DNA from: Marinomonas ostreistagni
Lineage (GTDB): Bacteria > Pseudomonadota > Gammaproteobacteria > Pseudomonadales > Marinomonadaceae
DNA length: 64,000 nt
Assembly (NCBI RefSeq): GCF_016461785.1
Contig: NZ_JAEMUH010000004.1
Span: 124,001-188,000 of the forward strand
Reading direction: 5' to 3'
Position numbers and translations under genes: made by a program. Position 1 is the first letter of the stretch, and every line of letters starts with the position of its first letter. The notes under the pieces are model-generated. The model was given only the letters and a program-made list of their open reading frames with translations. It was not told the DNA's origin and did not search any database. Shown one piece after another: positions 1-9,466 of this stretch.

Positions 1-1
1 A

Positions 2-853
2 GTTCGTTTCGAACTTGGTGCTTACGCATTGAAACCAGGTGTTTCTGTGATCGCACCATGGCGCGAATGGGACTTAACATCTCGTGAGACATTGATGAAC
101 TACTGTGAAGAGCACAAGATCCCAGTAGACTTCTCAACGAAGAAGAAAAAATCGCCGTACTCAATGGATGCTAACCTACTGCACATCTCTTATGAAGGTG
201 ATCAGCTAGAGGATCCTTGGATCGAATCTGAAGAAGACATGTGGCGTTGGTCTGTTGCGCCAGAGCAAGCACCTGACACACCGACTTACATTGAAATTGA
301 ATACAAGCACGGTGACCCAGTTGCAATCAATGGTGAGGAAATGTCACCAGCAACAATCCTAGAGACACTAAACAAAATCGGTGGCGAAAATGGTATCGGT
401 CGTATCGATATCGTTGAGAACCGTTTTGTGGGTATGAAAGCTCGTGGTTGTTACGAAACGCCAGGGGGCACGATCATGCTTCGTGCACACCGTGCGATGG
501 AGTCAATCACTTTAGACCGTGAAGCAATGCACCTGAAAGATGAAATCATGCCTCGCTACGCGAAAGTGATCTACAACGGTTTCTGGTGGTCAGAAGAGCG
601 TCGTATGCTGCAAGCATTGATCGATGCATCTCAAGAATTTGTATCGGGTACAGTTCGTCTTAAGCTATACAAAGGCAACATCGAAGTTGTGGGTCGTAAG
701 TCTCCTTACAGCCTATTTGATAGTTCTGTTGCAACATTTGAAGATGATGCTGGCGCTTACGATCAGAAAGATGCGGCAGGTTTCATCAAGCTTAACGCTC
801 TACGTATGCGTATCGCGGCTCAGAAAGGTCGTACTTTCCTAGACCGCGACTAA
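2..853 (+). CDS. argG: Argininosuccinate synthase, C-terminal part (5' end outside window)
   Basis: Ligates citrulline and aspartate with ATP to give argininosuccinate in cytoplasmic arginine synthesis. The reading frame is open from base 2 with no start, so the gene begins upstream. About 283 residues remain; the family is usually near 400, so roughly the N-terminal 120 residues, including the ATP-binding P-loop, are missing. Family landmarks seen include [10 protein letters not shown] near the edge, [11 protein letters not shown], and [14 protein letters not shown]. The TTG at 29 is an internal leucine codon, not a start. A strong terminator follows the stop, so this is the last gene of its transcript. 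The recognition is firm because the substrate-binding half of the protein is highly conserved. Confidence 0.95.
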   Translation, partial: VRFELGAYALKPGVSVIAPWREWDLTSRETLMNYCEEHKIPVDFSTKKKKSPYSMDANLLHISYEGDQLEDPWIESEEDMWRWSVAPEQAPDTPTYIEIEYKHGDPVAINGEEMSPATILETLNKIGGENGIGRIDIVENRFVGMKARGCYETPGGTIMLRAHRAMESITLDREAMHLKDEIMPRYAKVIYNGFWWSEERRMLQALIDASQEFVSGTVRLKLYKGNIEVVGRKSPYSLFDSSVATFEDDAGAYDQKDAAGFIKLNALRMRIAAQKGRTFLDRD

Positions 854-885
854 ACCATTTCGCTGCGGCGAAGGTTTGAAATTCG

Positions 886-919
886 AAACGCCCGCTCTGT
901 AAAGAGCGGGCGTTTTTTT
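886..919 (+). terminator. Rho-independent terminator after argG
   Basis: A perfect 13-bp stem (886-898 with 903-915) rich in G+C, a GTAA tetraloop and a run of seven T. It lies 33 bp after the argG stop and ends that transcript before the ribokinase gene. Confidence 0.9.
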
Positions 920-1016
920 ATGTGTCTTGATCTTTCTGTACAGACAGCTATTTTAATCTAAGCAGAAAAGTGTTTTTATTGACTGTTTGGTTAATAATTT
1001 TAAAACAAGGTAGCCT

Positions 1017-1913
1017 ATGACCGTTTTTAACATCGGTTCAATAAATATCGACCATTTATATCAAGTGGACCATTTTGTTCGACCGGGTGAGACTATGAGC
1101 TCATCCAACTATCAACAAGTGTTAGGTGGCAAAGGCGCCAATCAATCCGTGGCACTGGCGAAAGCGCAAGCTGACGTTCAGCACATTGGTGCGCTAAACC
1201 GCGCTGATCAAAATATTCTTGCTCAGCTACAAGAGTTTGGCGTGAACACGGATCGAATTGCGCAATTGGACGAAGCGTCGGGTCATGCCATTATTCAGCT
1301 GACACCGAGTGCGGAAAACAGCATTATTTTATATCCTGGGAGCAATCATTGCCTAACAAAGCAGCAAATAAAGTCTGCCCTAAATACCGCCAAAGAAGGC
1401 GATTGGGTATTGCTGCAAAATGAAACCAATTTGGTCGCGGACACTCTTGAGTGGGCACAGCAGGCTGGTTTGAAGGTAGCTTTTAATCCTGCACCAATGG
1501 ATGCTGAACTGACTCGAAGTGTGTTGCCATTCATCGATTTACTGATCGTCAATGAAGTGGAAGCAATGGATCTTGCCGGTGTTGACACCATTGAAGAGGC
1601 CGCGCAAATTCTTCCCGAGCAATATCCCGATCTGGCGGTGATGATGACCTTAGGCAAAGAAGGCGTGCGCTATTTCTCCAAGGCAGAGGATCTTCAAGTC
1701 AAAGCGTTTGTCGTTGAAGCAAAAGATACAACCGCTGCTGGAGATACTTTTATTGGTTTTTGTTTGGCGGAAATAGCAAGAGGTGCTTCTTACGAAGCGG
1801 CGATGCGCACAGCTTGCGCGGCATCAGCCATTGCCGTGACCCGAGTAGGTGCTGCACCTTCTATTCCAACGCTTGACGAAGTTACCGAATTTTTGGCAAA
1901 TCAGTCTAAATAG
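1017..1913 (+). CDS. rbsK: Ribokinase (PfkB-family sugar kinase)
   Basis: Phosphorylates ribose at O5 with ATP, feeding it to the pentose phosphate pathway. The 298-residue protein shows both PfkB signatures: GGKGANQ near residue 40 and the C-terminal DTTAAGDTF with the catalytic Asp in the GAGD-type loop (here AAGD). An NPAP segment and a VNEVEA segment, typical of ribokinases, lie between. The ATG at 1017 has AAGG 7 bp upstream. A nucleoside hydrolase gene starts 16 bp after the stop, so the pair probably salvages ribonucleosides: hydrolase releases ribose, kinase traps it. No ribose transporter is adjacent. Specificity for ribose over other pentoses is inferred from sequence motifs and context. 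Confidence 0.85.
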   Translation: MTVFNIGSINIDHLYQVDHFVRPGETMSSSNYQQVLGGKGANQSVALAKAQADVQHIGALNRADQNILAQLQEFGVNTDRIAQLDEASGHAIIQLTPSAENSIILYPGSNHCLTKQQIKSALNTAKEGDWVLLQNETNLVADTLEWAQQAGLKVAFNPAPMDAELTRSVLPFIDLLIVNEVEAMDLAGVDTIEEAAQILPEQYPDLAVMMTLGKEGVRYFSKAEDLQVKAFVVEAKDTTAAGDTFIGFCLAEIARGASYEAAMRTACAASAIAVTRVGAAPSIPTLDEVTEFLANQSK

Positions 1914-1929
1914 ATTTAACGAGAGAACC

Positions 1930-2880
1930 ATGACACGAAAAATTATTATTGATACGGATCCAGGCATCGATGATGCAATGGCGATCTTTTTTGCTTTTCA
2001 AGCAAAAGAACTAGAGGTTTTAGGTCTCACCACGACGTATGGCAACGTACCAGTTGAGATTGCAACGCAGAATGCTCTGACTCTGACAGAAATCGCTGGC
2101 GTCGAGGTGCCTGTGGCAGGTGGTGTTGCCGTGCCTTCGAAAATTGCGCCACGTCCTTTTCCTGATTTTGTTCATGGTGCAGATGGCTTTGGCAATATTG
2201 ACTACCCTGCGCCAAAGACTAAGGCCCTAGAGCAAAGCGCTGCAGAATTTATTATCGAGCAAGTACGTAAATACCCTGGTGAGGTAACAATTGTCGCGCT
2301 TGGGCCTTTAGGTAATCTTGGCAAAGTGCTAGAGCTTGATCCTGAAATCGCAAACTTAGTGGATGAAGTGGTTCTGATGGGCGGCGCAGCCATTGAGTAC
2401 GGTAACGTATCGCCAGTTGCAGAAGCCAATATTATAAACGAACCTCACGCCGCTGACGCCGTGTTCACTGCCCCTTGGCAAGTCACCATGGTCGGCCTTG
2501 ATGTGACCCACCAAGTATTGCTGGACAACTCAGTACTTGAGCGTATTAAAGCGAAAAGCCCAGAGCAGGGCAGTTTCTTGTACGACTGTGCTCAGTTCTA
2601 TATTAATTTCTACAGCGATCGTTTCGGTATCAACGGATGTTACTTCCATGATGCGTCGACCATTGCTTACTTGCTAGACCCAAGCATTTTTGAAGTGGAG
2701 TTAGGGGCTGTGCGCGTTGCTTGTGAAGGCATTGCGATTGGACAAACCATCTTTGCACCACAGGGTGTTTCCTACCCTGAACCGCATTGGAATGACGTGC
2801 CCATGACCCAAGTCTGTATGGAAGTGGACGGTGAGCGGATGCTTAAACTCTATGAAGATGTGATGGTTGGTGCGCTGTAG
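1930..2880 (+). CDS. Ribonucleoside hydrolase (IUNH family)
   Basis: Cleaves the N-glycosidic bond of ribonucleosides to base and ribose. At 316 residues it has the usual family length. The diagnostic N-terminal DTDPGIDDA calcium-binding cluster is at residues 8-16, followed by TTYGNV, a VHGxDG-type loop (FVHGADGFGN) and the GPLGNL segment. The open frame extends upstream to 1849 inside rbsK, but the ATG at 1930, preceded by GAGAG, places the Asp cluster at its normal distance from the N terminus. It is cotranscribed with the ribokinase 16 bp upstream. Resembles the RihA/RihB group; whether pyrimidine-specific or broad cannot be told from the sequence. Confidence 0.85.
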   Translation: MTRKIIIDTDPGIDDAMAIFFAFQAKELEVLGLTTTYGNVPVEIATQNALTLTEIAGVEVPVAGGVAVPSKIAPRPFPDFVHGADGFGNIDYPAPKTKALEQSAAEFIIEQVRKYPGEVTIVALGPLGNLGKVLELDPEIANLVDEVVLMGGAAIEYGNVSPVAEANIINEPHAADAVFTAPWQVTMVGLDVTHQVLLDNSVLERIKAKSPEQGSFLYDCAQFYINFYSDRFGINGCYFHDASTIAYLLDPSIFEVELGAVRVACEGIAIGQTIFAPQGVSYPEPHWNDVPMTQVCMEVDGERMLKLYEDVMVGAL

Positions 2881-2900
2881 CTTGCTGATTAAATTTATTT

Positions 2901-2925
2901 AAAAAGGCGCCTCGGCGCCTTTTTT
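2901..2925. terminator. Bidirectional terminator between rih and the PilZ-like gene
   Basis: GGCGC stem with a 4-nt loop, flanked by A5 on the left and T6 on the right, so it can end transcripts from both the plus-strand nucleoside hydrolase and the convergent minus-strand gene. Confidence 0.85.
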
Positions 2926-2933
2926 GGTTTTAG

Positions 2934-3263
2934 CTATGTGTGGGCTTTGACAAATTTATCGATGAAAGCTCGTTCTTGCTCTGAAATCGTATGAAAGCTC
3001 ATCTTCACGTAATGCTTGTCATGTTCGTTCAGAATGTCAGCAGAAGGAATGCAGATAGCTTTAATATGGAGTCGTTTGCCTTCATGCATGGCATCTAACT
3101 CTAATTTTACTTTTTTCGAGCCTTGTAGCCCAATTGGTGACTCCACTTCTACTTGATCATGAGAAATATGAGTGCAATGAATATTTGTGACCTGACCATT
3201 TGTTAAGAACATTTGCCCAGTCCAAAAACAACGTACATAAGGTGAAGAGTGTTGTTTAACCAC
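2934..3263 (-). CDS. PilZ-like domain protein
   Basis: A 109-residue soluble protein with no signal peptide or membrane segment. The pattern of alternating beta strands and the C-terminal VKMSFHTISEQERAFIDKFV-like helix resembles the PilZ barrel. The RxxxR and (D/N)xSxxG residues that bind cyclic di-GMP in classical PilZ proteins are not evident, so nucleotide binding is doubtful. The start chosen is GTG at 3263; no strong ribosome binding site precedes it. Two GGDEF proteins elsewhere in the window make a cyclic di-GMP link conceivable, but this is inference. It could also be an unrelated small beta-barrel. Confidence 0.5.
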   Translation of the reverse strand: MVKQHSSPYVRCFWTGQMFLTNGQVTNIHCTHISHDQVEVESPIGLQGSKKVKLELDAMHEGKRLHIKAICIPSADILNEHDKHYVKMSFHTISEQERAFIDKFVKAHT

Positions 3264-3359
3264 GTTTTTTATTATCCGTTAAATCGTCTAAAACTAAACT
3301 CATATCATTATAGAGCTTTATTTTGCTGTTGTAACAGTTTGTTATGTCGCGAAAAACTT

Positions 3360-3995
3360 CTAAGTGGAGGTCTTTTCTTTGAATTCACACAAGTCCTCTA
3401 TAATGCAGGCGTCGCATTTTGGTTTGCGCGCAGTGCAAATATATCGACCGTGAAGAATGAGCCAATGGTGAGCGTCCAGTAGAAACTCTTTTGGCACAAA
3501 GCGAAGCAGTTTGTCTTCTACTTCCAGTACGTTCTTGCCAGGAGCAATTTTCGTACGGTTGGAAACACGAAAAATATGGGTGTCGACCGCCATGGCGACC
3601 TGACGAAAAGCGGTATTCAGCACTACGTTGGCAGTCTTGCGACCAACGCCTGGAAGAGCCTCTAATTCCTCGCGCGTTTGAGGAACTTCACTGTTGTGCT
3701 TTTCGATGAGGATTTTGCAAGTCTTGATGGCATTCTCAGCCTTGGCGTTAAATAAGCCGATAGTCTTGATGTATTCCTTTAGGCCATCTACTCCTAGAGC
3801 GTACATTTTCTCAGGCGTGTCTGCGATAGGAAAAAGATGGCGTGTCGCTTTGTTCACGCTCACATCGGTGGCTTGTGCAGAGAATAAGACAGCAATCAAT
3901 AATTCGAAAGGGGAGCTGTATTCAAGCTCAGTGACAGGGTTAGGGTTCTCTGCACGTAAACGTGTAAAGATTTCTTGTCGCTTGGCTTTGTTCAC
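3360..3995 (-). CDS. nth: Endonuclease III (DNA glycosylase/AP lyase)
   Basis: Removes oxidised pyrimidines from DNA and nicks the abasic site. The 211-residue length equals that of the E. coli enzyme. The helix-hairpin-helix LPGVGRKTANVV carries the catalytic Lys120, VDTHIFR carries Asp138, and the 4Fe-4S cluster ligands sit at Cys187, 194, 197 and 203, the same spacing as in E. coli. It is the last gene of the rnf operon, 22 bp after rnfE, an arrangement also known from E. coli. As an iron-sulfur enzyme it may benefit from redox support by Rnf, though that is inference. Confidence 0.96.
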   Translation of the reverse strand: MNKAKRQEIFTRLRAENPNPVTELEYSSPFELLIAVLFSAQATDVSVNKATRHLFPIADTPEKMYALGVDGLKEYIKTIGLFNAKAENAIKTCKILIEKHNSEVPQTREELEALPGVGRKTANVVLNTAFRQVAMAVDTHIFRVSNRTKIAPGKNVLEVEDKLLRFVPKEFLLDAHHWLILHGRYICTARKPKCDACIIEDLCEFKEKTST

Positions 3996-4017
3996 AGTTT
4001 CCCCTTTTATAAATGAT

Positions 4018-4773
4018 TTAGTCGGTTACACGAACACGACGAGACACTTTTTCTTGGCCAGCCTGTTCAGCAGCAATGCGTTTCTTCTCTTTCTCATCGT
4101 AGTAGTTCTTGATAGCAATCAACAAACCCAGTCCGATAAAAGCGCCTGGGGGTAAGATGGCAAACAATACATTAGGATAATCACTGAAGATCGTCAGTTT
4201 CCAACCGGTTGCTATATCACCAAATAACAAATGCATATCAGAGAATAGGGTTCCCTGGCCAATCAGCTCACGCATGCCGCCAAGTAACATTAAGACGATA
4301 GTAAAGCCCGCTCCCATGTATAAACCATCTGCAATTGAGGGCAGCAAAGGGTTACGGCTGGCAAATGCGTCGGCCCGCCCTAGAATCGCACAGTTGGTTA
4401 CGATCAATGGGATAAAGATACCTAGAATCTGGTATAGCTCATAGGTATAGGCTTGCATGATTAATTCAATACAAGTAGTGAACGAGGCGATAATCATAAC
4501 GAAAGCAGGTAAGCGTACCGCTTCCGAAACATAATTACGAATTAGAGAAACCACTAGGTTAGAGCCAAGCAATACAACGGTGGTTGCCAGACCTAAGCCA
4601 ATGGCATTGACCACAGTACTGGTAACCGCTAGCAATGGGCAAAGTCCGAGAAGCTGAACCAAGGCTGGGTTATTTTTCCAAATGCCGTTGTAAAGGATTT
4701 CACGGTAATCTGGGCCCGTTGGTGCTGGGTTCTCAACAGGAGTATCTGGGGCTAAAGAGTCTTGAGCGCTCAT
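4018..4773 (-). CDS. rnfE: Rnf complex membrane subunit RnfE
   Basis: Integral membrane subunit of the ferredoxin:NAD oxidoreductase that couples electron transfer to sodium or proton movement. It has 251 residues and about six hydrophobic helices. Signature segments include [21 protein letters not shown] and [18 protein letters not shown]; the Cys in each belongs to the conserved pair that forms a membrane-embedded iron-sulfur site with RnfA. A charged C-terminal tail after the last helix is lysine-rich. It starts 8 bp after rnfG and is followed by nth. RnfE is paralogous to RnfA, encoded at the other end of the operon. Confidence 0.96.
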   Translation of the reverse strand: MSAQDSLAPDTPVENPAPTGPDYREILYNGIWKNNPALVQLLGLCPLLAVTSTVVNAIGLGLATTVVLLGSNLVVSLIRNYVSEAVRLPAFVMIIASFTTCIELIMQAYTYELYQILGIFIPLIVTNCAILGRADAFASRNPLLPSIADGLYMGAGFTIVLMLLGGMRELIGQGTLFSDMHLLFGDIATGWKLTIFSDYPNVLFAILPPGAFIGLGLLIAIKNYYDEKEKKRIAAEQAGQEKVSRRVRVTD

Positions 4774-4781
4774 AATCGATC

Positions 4782-5399
4782 CTAACGCGACAACAACGCG
4801 TCTTTGTTCTCATTAAAATAAAGTAACGTATTTTTCACCGCACGAACAACCGCTCGTGGTGTGATAGTGGCACCTGTAAACTGGTCGAATTCACCACCAT
4901 CTTTTTTCACGTTCCATTGCTTTAAGCTTGTATTCTCAAGGGACTTGCCGCTGAACGATAATATCCATTTGGATTTTTGTAAGTCCACTTTATCGCCAAG
5001 TCCAGGGGTTTCTTTATGGCTAATAACGCGAGAGCCAGTAACGACACCGTTACGATCCACTGCCACGAGGAGATCTAGGTTGCCGTTGTAGCCACCTGGC
5101 GCAACGGTCTCGAAAATGATTGCGCTTACTTGCCCATCTTTGCGTGCAATAAAGGCTTGTACCGGTTCCGTGGAACCTAGCAATGGGTCTGCATCGAGCA
5201 TGACACTCGCTTCAGCAAGGTTATTATCATAACGATCAACCGGTAGGATCTCGTTAAACGCTGATAGCTGTGCTTGCACAATATTGTCTTCGATGGTGTG
5301 TTCGGTCAGCTGGTGTGTCACCGCAATGAGGCCCGCAGTCATGACTGCGAAGATGCCTAAGCCGATACTGTTTTTACGAATAGAGTGGATGATATTCAT
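4782..5399 (-). CDS. rnfG: Rnf complex flavoprotein subunit RnfG
   Basis: Membrane-anchored flavoprotein of the Rnf electron pump. One N-terminal helix (residues about 12-30) is followed by an exported domain. The FMN-attachment motif D-x-x-T-G-A-T occurs at residues 172-178, with Thr178 expected to carry phosphoester-bound FMN. The 205-residue length fits the family. The start overlaps the rnfD stop by one base, indicating translational coupling. Covalent flavinylation normally needs an ApbE-type transferase, which is not in this window. Confidence 0.95.
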   Translation of the reverse strand: MNIIHSIRKNSIGLGIFAVMTAGLIAVTHQLTEHTIEDNIVQAQLSAFNEILPVDRYDNNLAEASVMLDADPLLGSTEPVQAFIARKDGQVSAIIFETVAPGGYNGNLDLLVAVDRNGVVTGSRVISHKETPGLGDKVDLQKSKWILSFSGKSLENTSLKQWNVKKDGGEFDQFTGATITPRAVVRAVKNTLLYFNENKDALLSR

Positions 5400-6457
5400 T
5401 ATTTCTCACCCCCAATCGTTAGGCCTTTCTTGGCTTTCTTATGACCGTAGGCACGAGGCTGTGTGTAGTAATCAATCAATGGCGCAGCAAAGTTCATCAG
5501 CAGCACACCGAATGCGACGCCATCAGGGTAGCCGCCCCAAGTACGAATCACGTATACCAAAATACCAATACCAGCACCGTATACCAATTTCCCACGGTTA
5601 CTGGTACAAGAGCTTACAGGATCGGTTGCGATGAAGAACGCACCTAACATCGCTGCGCCAGAGGTTAGGTGGAAAACTGGTGATGCTGCATTGCTAGGGT
5701 CAATGATATAGAAAAGACCAGAGATCAGCGCCAGAGACGCCAACATCGCGACAGGCGTATGCCAAGTGATGATGCGCAGTGCAATCAGGGCTAGACCACC
5801 GACAAGGTAAGCTAGGTTGACAAACATCCAGCTAGATAGATTGGCATCTTGAAGACCTGCAATGCTGGCAAAGGCTTCACTCGACATCATTCCTTCTTTG
5901 TGTTTGAAGGCATCCAGTGGCGTTGCCATGGTGTAGGAGTCAACGCTTGGCAAAGTGCCAAAAATGGCTGCTAAGCTATCAGCAAAGCTTGGTGTCGCGC
6001 CTGCTTGGATTAAGTCTGATGCTCCAATCCACTGGGTCATCAGCACCGGAAAAGAAACAAGACAGATCGCATAACCGACCATCGCTGGGTTGAATGGGTT
6101 GTTACCCAAGCCACCATAGACTTGTTTCGCGAAAATGACTGAAAAGGCAACGGCAGTCACGGTTAGCCACCAAGGTACGGTTGGTGGTAAGGCGAGTGCC
6201 AGAAGTACCGCAGTCAGTAATGCGCTGTAGTCCTTTAAGAAGAAACCAATCGGGCGATTACGCAGCTTTAAAATAAGTGCTTCACTGAGTAGCGCTGTGA
6301 TCCCTGCAATCACAAGATTGATTAGGGTGCCGTAACCAAAAAGCCATGTTTGTACCAAAAGGCCTGGTACAGTGGCCAATATCACCATTTGCATGACCCA
6401 GGATGTACGTTGGCCTGCACGATGTGTATGTGGTGAGGTGATACGCAATAATGCCAT
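5399..6457 (-). CDS. rnfD: Rnf complex membrane flavoprotein RnfD
   Basis: Multispanning Rnf subunit of 352 residues that carries covalent FMN. The likely attachment site is Thr179 in DSYTMATP, a variant of the S/T-G-A-T motif. Other family segments include [16 protein letters not shown] and the later IATDPVSS loop. The protein has many hydrophobic helices and a basic C terminus (GHKKAKKG). It follows rnfC with no gap and overlaps rnfG by a base, so the four genes rnfB-C-D-G are tightly coupled. Confidence 0.95.
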   Translation of the reverse strand: MALLRITSPHTHRAGQRTSWVMQMVILATVPGLLVQTWLFGYGTLINLVIAGITALLSEALILKLRNRPIGFFLKDYSALLTAVLLALALPPTVPWWLTVTAVAFSVIFAKQVYGGLGNNPFNPAMVGYAICLVSFPVLMTQWIGASDLIQAGATPSFADSLAAIFGTLPSVDSYTMATPLDAFKHKEGMMSSEAFASIAGLQDANLSSWMFVNLAYLVGGLALIALRIITWHTPVAMLASLALISGLFYIIDPSNAASPVFHLTSGAAMLGAFFIATDPVSSCTSNRGKLVYGAGIGILVYVIRTWGGYPDGVAFGVLLMNFAAPLIDYYTQPRAYGHKKAKKGLTIGGEK

Positions 6458-9400
6458 TTAACGATTCTCTTGCGTGTTAGTTAACTGTTCTAGTTTCGCT
6501 TCTTCTTCCTGCTGCTTTTGTTCGGCAGCGGAAAGTTCCTGTTGCAAAGATTCTGCAGAAGGGTCCGCGTCTAGTTGACGTTTAAGTTTATTGACCTGTG
6601 CTTTTGCCAGCGCAGCCGCTACTTTTTGTTTCTTGAGACGCTCTTTAAATTCCGCATCGTCACTGCCATTACTGTTCGCTTCAGCTGGCTTGTTTATGAC
6701 TTGACCGCCGTTTTGTAGTGCTTGTTCAAGTTCTTCCGCGCGCGCTTTTGCTTTGCTGACTTGCTGCTCAAGACTGTCTTGGTCTTCAGAACCTAGTTCA
6801 ACTGCTTTGGCTAACGCTTTTTCGGCTTTTTTAACCGCTGCTTTTGCGATGGCTGCATCGATTTTTAGTTTGCGAAGGGCATCTTCATCCACTGCGGGCG
6901 CTGCATTGTCAGCAGGTGCTGCTGTCGGTGCTTCAAGGGCTGCTAAGCGTGCTTCGGCGTCTTTTAGGTTCTTTTCAAACTCAACCACTTTGCCTTGCAG
7001 TTCGCTGTTTTGCTCGTCTTCGGCTAACTGCTTTTGCAGTTTCTTCAGCTTGGTGCTGGCAAGGGCAACGTCTACTTTGGCCTTTTTGTACGCATCAGAC
7101 ATAGCAGGCTTCGCGGCCGGTGTGGCTTGATCGGCTGGCGCAGTATCTAGACTAGCCAGTCGAGCTTCTGCTTCTTTAAGGGACTTCTCGAAGTCAGCTG
7201 CTTTGGCTTTTAACTCTGCGTTGTCAGGATCTTCTGTCAGCTGTTTCTGAACCTTTTTCAGCTTAGTACTGGCGAGGGCAACATCGACCTTAGCTTTTTT
7301 GTACTCATCAGACATGGCAGGTTTCGCTGCTGGAGCGGCCGCTGCTGCTGAATCAAGCTTGGCAAAGCGTGTTTCCGCCTCTTTCAGGTCTTTTTCAAAG
7401 CCTTCTACTTTGGCTTTGATCTCAGCATTATCAGGGTCTTCGGCCAACTGCTTCTGGGCTTTCTTAAGCTTGGTGCTGGCTAACGCCACATCGACTTTGG
7501 CTTTCTTGGCTTCATCGCTGAGTACAGGTTTCGCGGTTGCCGCAGGCGCTGCTTTGGTATTGCCGCCAAGCTTGTCGAACTTTTCTTCTGCTGCTTTCAA
7601 ATCAGCTGCAATGCCTGCAACTTTATCTTTCAGCTCTTGGTTATCTGGGTCTTCCGCTAACTGTTTCTGAGCTTTTTTAAGCTTGGTGCTGGCCAATGCT
7701 ACATCGACTTTGGCTTTCTTCGCTTCGTCACTTAACGCAGGTGCCGCAGGCTTGCTAGCAGCGGGTGCTGGTGCTGCGGCAACTTTGGCTTCGAGATCCG
7801 CGATATCTTTCTTCACAGCATCGACTTGCAGTTGCAAGGCCGAGATTTCTTCCGTGTGCTCTTTTTCTTGAGCTTCTAGCAGTGCTTTTTCCAGCTTCTT
7901 CAATTTAGCTTTGGTAATGGCTAAGTCGACTTTTGCTTTTTTCGCTGCATCGTCAGCAACTGGCGCCGCGGCAGCTGCTGCTTTCTCTGGAGCCGGCTTC
8001 GCTGGTTTTTTAGCTGCAGGTTTTGCTGCGCCTTGACGTGCTAAACGCTTCGCTTCTTTTTCAGCCGCTTCTGCTTCATGACGTGCTTTACGCGCCTCAA
8101 AGCGTTGTTTAGCAATGTCTGACTTCACTGCAGCTTCGCGGGCATCACGAATTTCGGCTTTGGTATGACGGTAGTATTGCACTAGAGGAATGCTACTAGG
8201 GCAAACGTATGAGCAGGCGCCACACTCGATACAATCAAATAAATTATAGTGCTCAGCTTTCTCGTGTTCTTGGCTCTTTGAGAACCAAAGTAATTGCTGA
8301 GGCAACAGACTTGCAGGGCAGGCTTGTTCACACATGCCGCATCGAATACACGCTTGCTCAGGGTTTGGTGGCGGTAATTCTTTCTTGGTCGCCGCGAGTA
8401 CACAGTTCGTGGTTTTCACCACAGGAACGTTCGCAGAATCGAGCGTAAAGCCCATCATGGGGCCGCCCATGACTAAACGACTGAGTTTCTTGTCCTCAAT
8501 GTCCGCATAATCAAGTAAATGATCAATTGGAGTGCCCAGTAGTACTTCAACGTTTTGCGGTGCTTTTAGCGCATCACCTGTTAAGGTTGTAAAGCGAGAA
8601 ATCAGTGGGCGTCCGAACTGAATGGCTTCGTATACGCTGACACAGGTGCCGACGTTTTGACACAAAATGCCAATATCCGCTGGGTATTGACCGCTTGGCA
8701 CTTCTTTGTCGGTCAGCAGTTTAATTAACTGCTTTTCGCCGCCAGAAGGGTACTTGGTAGGCACGACTGCAACTTGAATACTGCTCTGGCGTTCACGAAT
8801 GACCTGTTGCAGAGCAGCGATCGCTGTTGGCTTGTTATCTTCAATACCGATGACGACATTGTCTGCTTCCACAAGGTGTTGCAGGATCTCAATACCTAGG
8901 ATCAACTCAAGCGTCTTTTCACGGATCAACATATCGTCAGCGGTGATGTAAGGCTCACATTCCGCTGCGTTGATGATGAAGTGTGTCAATGGGTGCTTAT
9001 GTGCACCTTGAAGCTTAACGTGGGTTGGGAAGCCTGCGCCACCCATGCCAATGATGCCTTTCTCAGCTAAGAAGGCTAACACGTCCGTTTTACTGACGGA
9101 TTGCCAATCATTTAACGGTTCAAGCTCTGTCCACTCATCTGCGTTATCAGGCGTTAGAATGATACAGATATCGCTTAAGCCCGATGGGTGTGCGACAGGA
9201 CGTGACTCAATGGCTTGGATCGTTCCAGAAGTCGGCGCGTGTAAAAAGCTCGACAGGAAGCCGTTATTAATCGCAATTGCTTGGCCTTTTTTAACATGAG
9301 CACCTACTTCAACTAGTGGGCGAGAGGCTTGACCAATGTGTTGACCTAACGGCAGAACAAGCTCTCTAGGTAAGCTTGGCTTACCCAAAGGTAGTTGTAG

Positions 9401-9466
9401 TGATTGCACTTTGTTTTCAGGTGGGTGAATGCCGCCATGAAAAGAAAAGATCTGTGGAGATTGCAT
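6458..9466 (-). CDS. rnfC: Rnf complex NADH/ferredoxin subunit RnfC with long repeat tail
   Basis: Peripheral subunit that binds NADH, FMN and two 4Fe-4S clusters. The first 450 residues are standard: GGIHPPENK, the glycine-rich GMGGAGFPTH loop, GGEKQL, and cluster motifs CIRCGMCEQACP (about 373-384) and CIECGACSYVCP (about 412-423). The remaining 550 residues are Ala/Lys/Glu-rich and predicted coiled coil, built of seven repeats beginning near residues 507, 579, 650, 719, 790, 860 and 938. Each starts with a KKAKVDVALA-like helix and units are joined by Ala/Pro linkers. Total length of 1002 exceeds the E. coli protein (about 740). The start overlaps the rnfB stop as TAATG. Confidence 0.96.
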   Translation of the reverse strand: MQSPQIFSFHGGIHPPENKVQSLQLPLGKPSLPRELVLPLGQHIGQASRPLVEVGAHVKKGQAIAINNGFLSSFLHAPTSGTIQAIESRPVAHPSGLSDICIILTPDNADEWTELEPLNDWQSVSKTDVLAFLAEKGIIGMGGAGFPTHVKLQGAHKHPLTHFIINAAECEPYITADDMLIREKTLELILGIEILQHLVEADNVVIGIEDNKPTAIAALQQVIRERQSSIQVAVVPTKYPSGGEKQLIKLLTDKEVPSGQYPADIGILCQNVGTCVSVYEAIQFGRPLISRFTTLTGDALKAPQNVEVLLGTPIDHLLDYADIEDKKLSRLVMGGPMMGFTLDSANVPVVKTTNCVLAATKKELPPPNPEQACIRCGMCEQACPASLLPQQLLWFSKSQEHEKAEHYNLFDCIECGACSYVCPSSIPLVQYYRHTKAEIRDAREAAVKSDIAKQRFEARKARHEAEAAEKEAKRLARQGAAKPAAKKPAKPAPEKAAAAAAPVADDAAKKAKVDLAITKAKLKKLEKALLEAQEKEHTEEISALQLQVDAVKKDIADLEAKVAAAPAPAASKPAAPALSDEAKKAKVDVALASTKLKKAQKQLAEDPDNQELKDKVAGIAADLKAAEEKFDKLGGNTKAAPAATAKPVLSDEAKKAKVDVALASTKLKKAQKQLAEDPDNAEIKAKVEGFEKDLKEAETRFAKLDSAAAAAPAAKPAMSDEYKKAKVDVALASTKLKKVQKQLTEDPDNAELKAKAADFEKSLKEAEARLASLDTAPADQATPAAKPAMSDAYKKAKVDVALASTKLKKLQKQLAEDEQNSELQGKVVEFEKNLKDAEARLAALEAPTAAPADNAAPAVDEDALRKLKIDAAIAKAAVKKAEKALAKAVELGSEDQDSLEQQVSKAKARAEELEQALQNGGQVINKPAEANSNGSDDAEFKERLKKQKVAAALAKAQVNKLKRQLDADPSAESLQQELSAAEQKQQEEEAKLEQLTNTQENR
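6932..7732 (-). repeat. Four near-identical tandem repeats within rnfC
   Basis: Residues 579-845 of RnfC consist of four units of about 70 residues (about 210 bp). Each contains KKAKVDVALASTKLKK, then a Q-K-Q-L-(A/T)-E-D helix, a second helix ending in EAEAR/F or similar, and a Pro/Ala linker. More diverged units flank the block on both sides, at about 7948-7733 and 6931-6482. The high DNA similarity suggests recent duplication and possible length variation between strains. Confidence 0.85.

Noticed and set aside
29..31. TTG as the start of the first gene
   Set aside because: The argG frame is open to the window edge and residues before it match argininosuccinate synthase.
1001..1006. TTGACT (979) and TAAAAC (1001) as the rbsK promoter
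   Set aside because: The -10 match is weak and would place transcription at or inside the start codon.
6753..7871. Long Ser/Ala-rich open frames on the plus strand opposite rnfC
   Set aside because: They mirror the Ala/Lys-rich repeats of rnfC on the other strand and have no ribosome sites.
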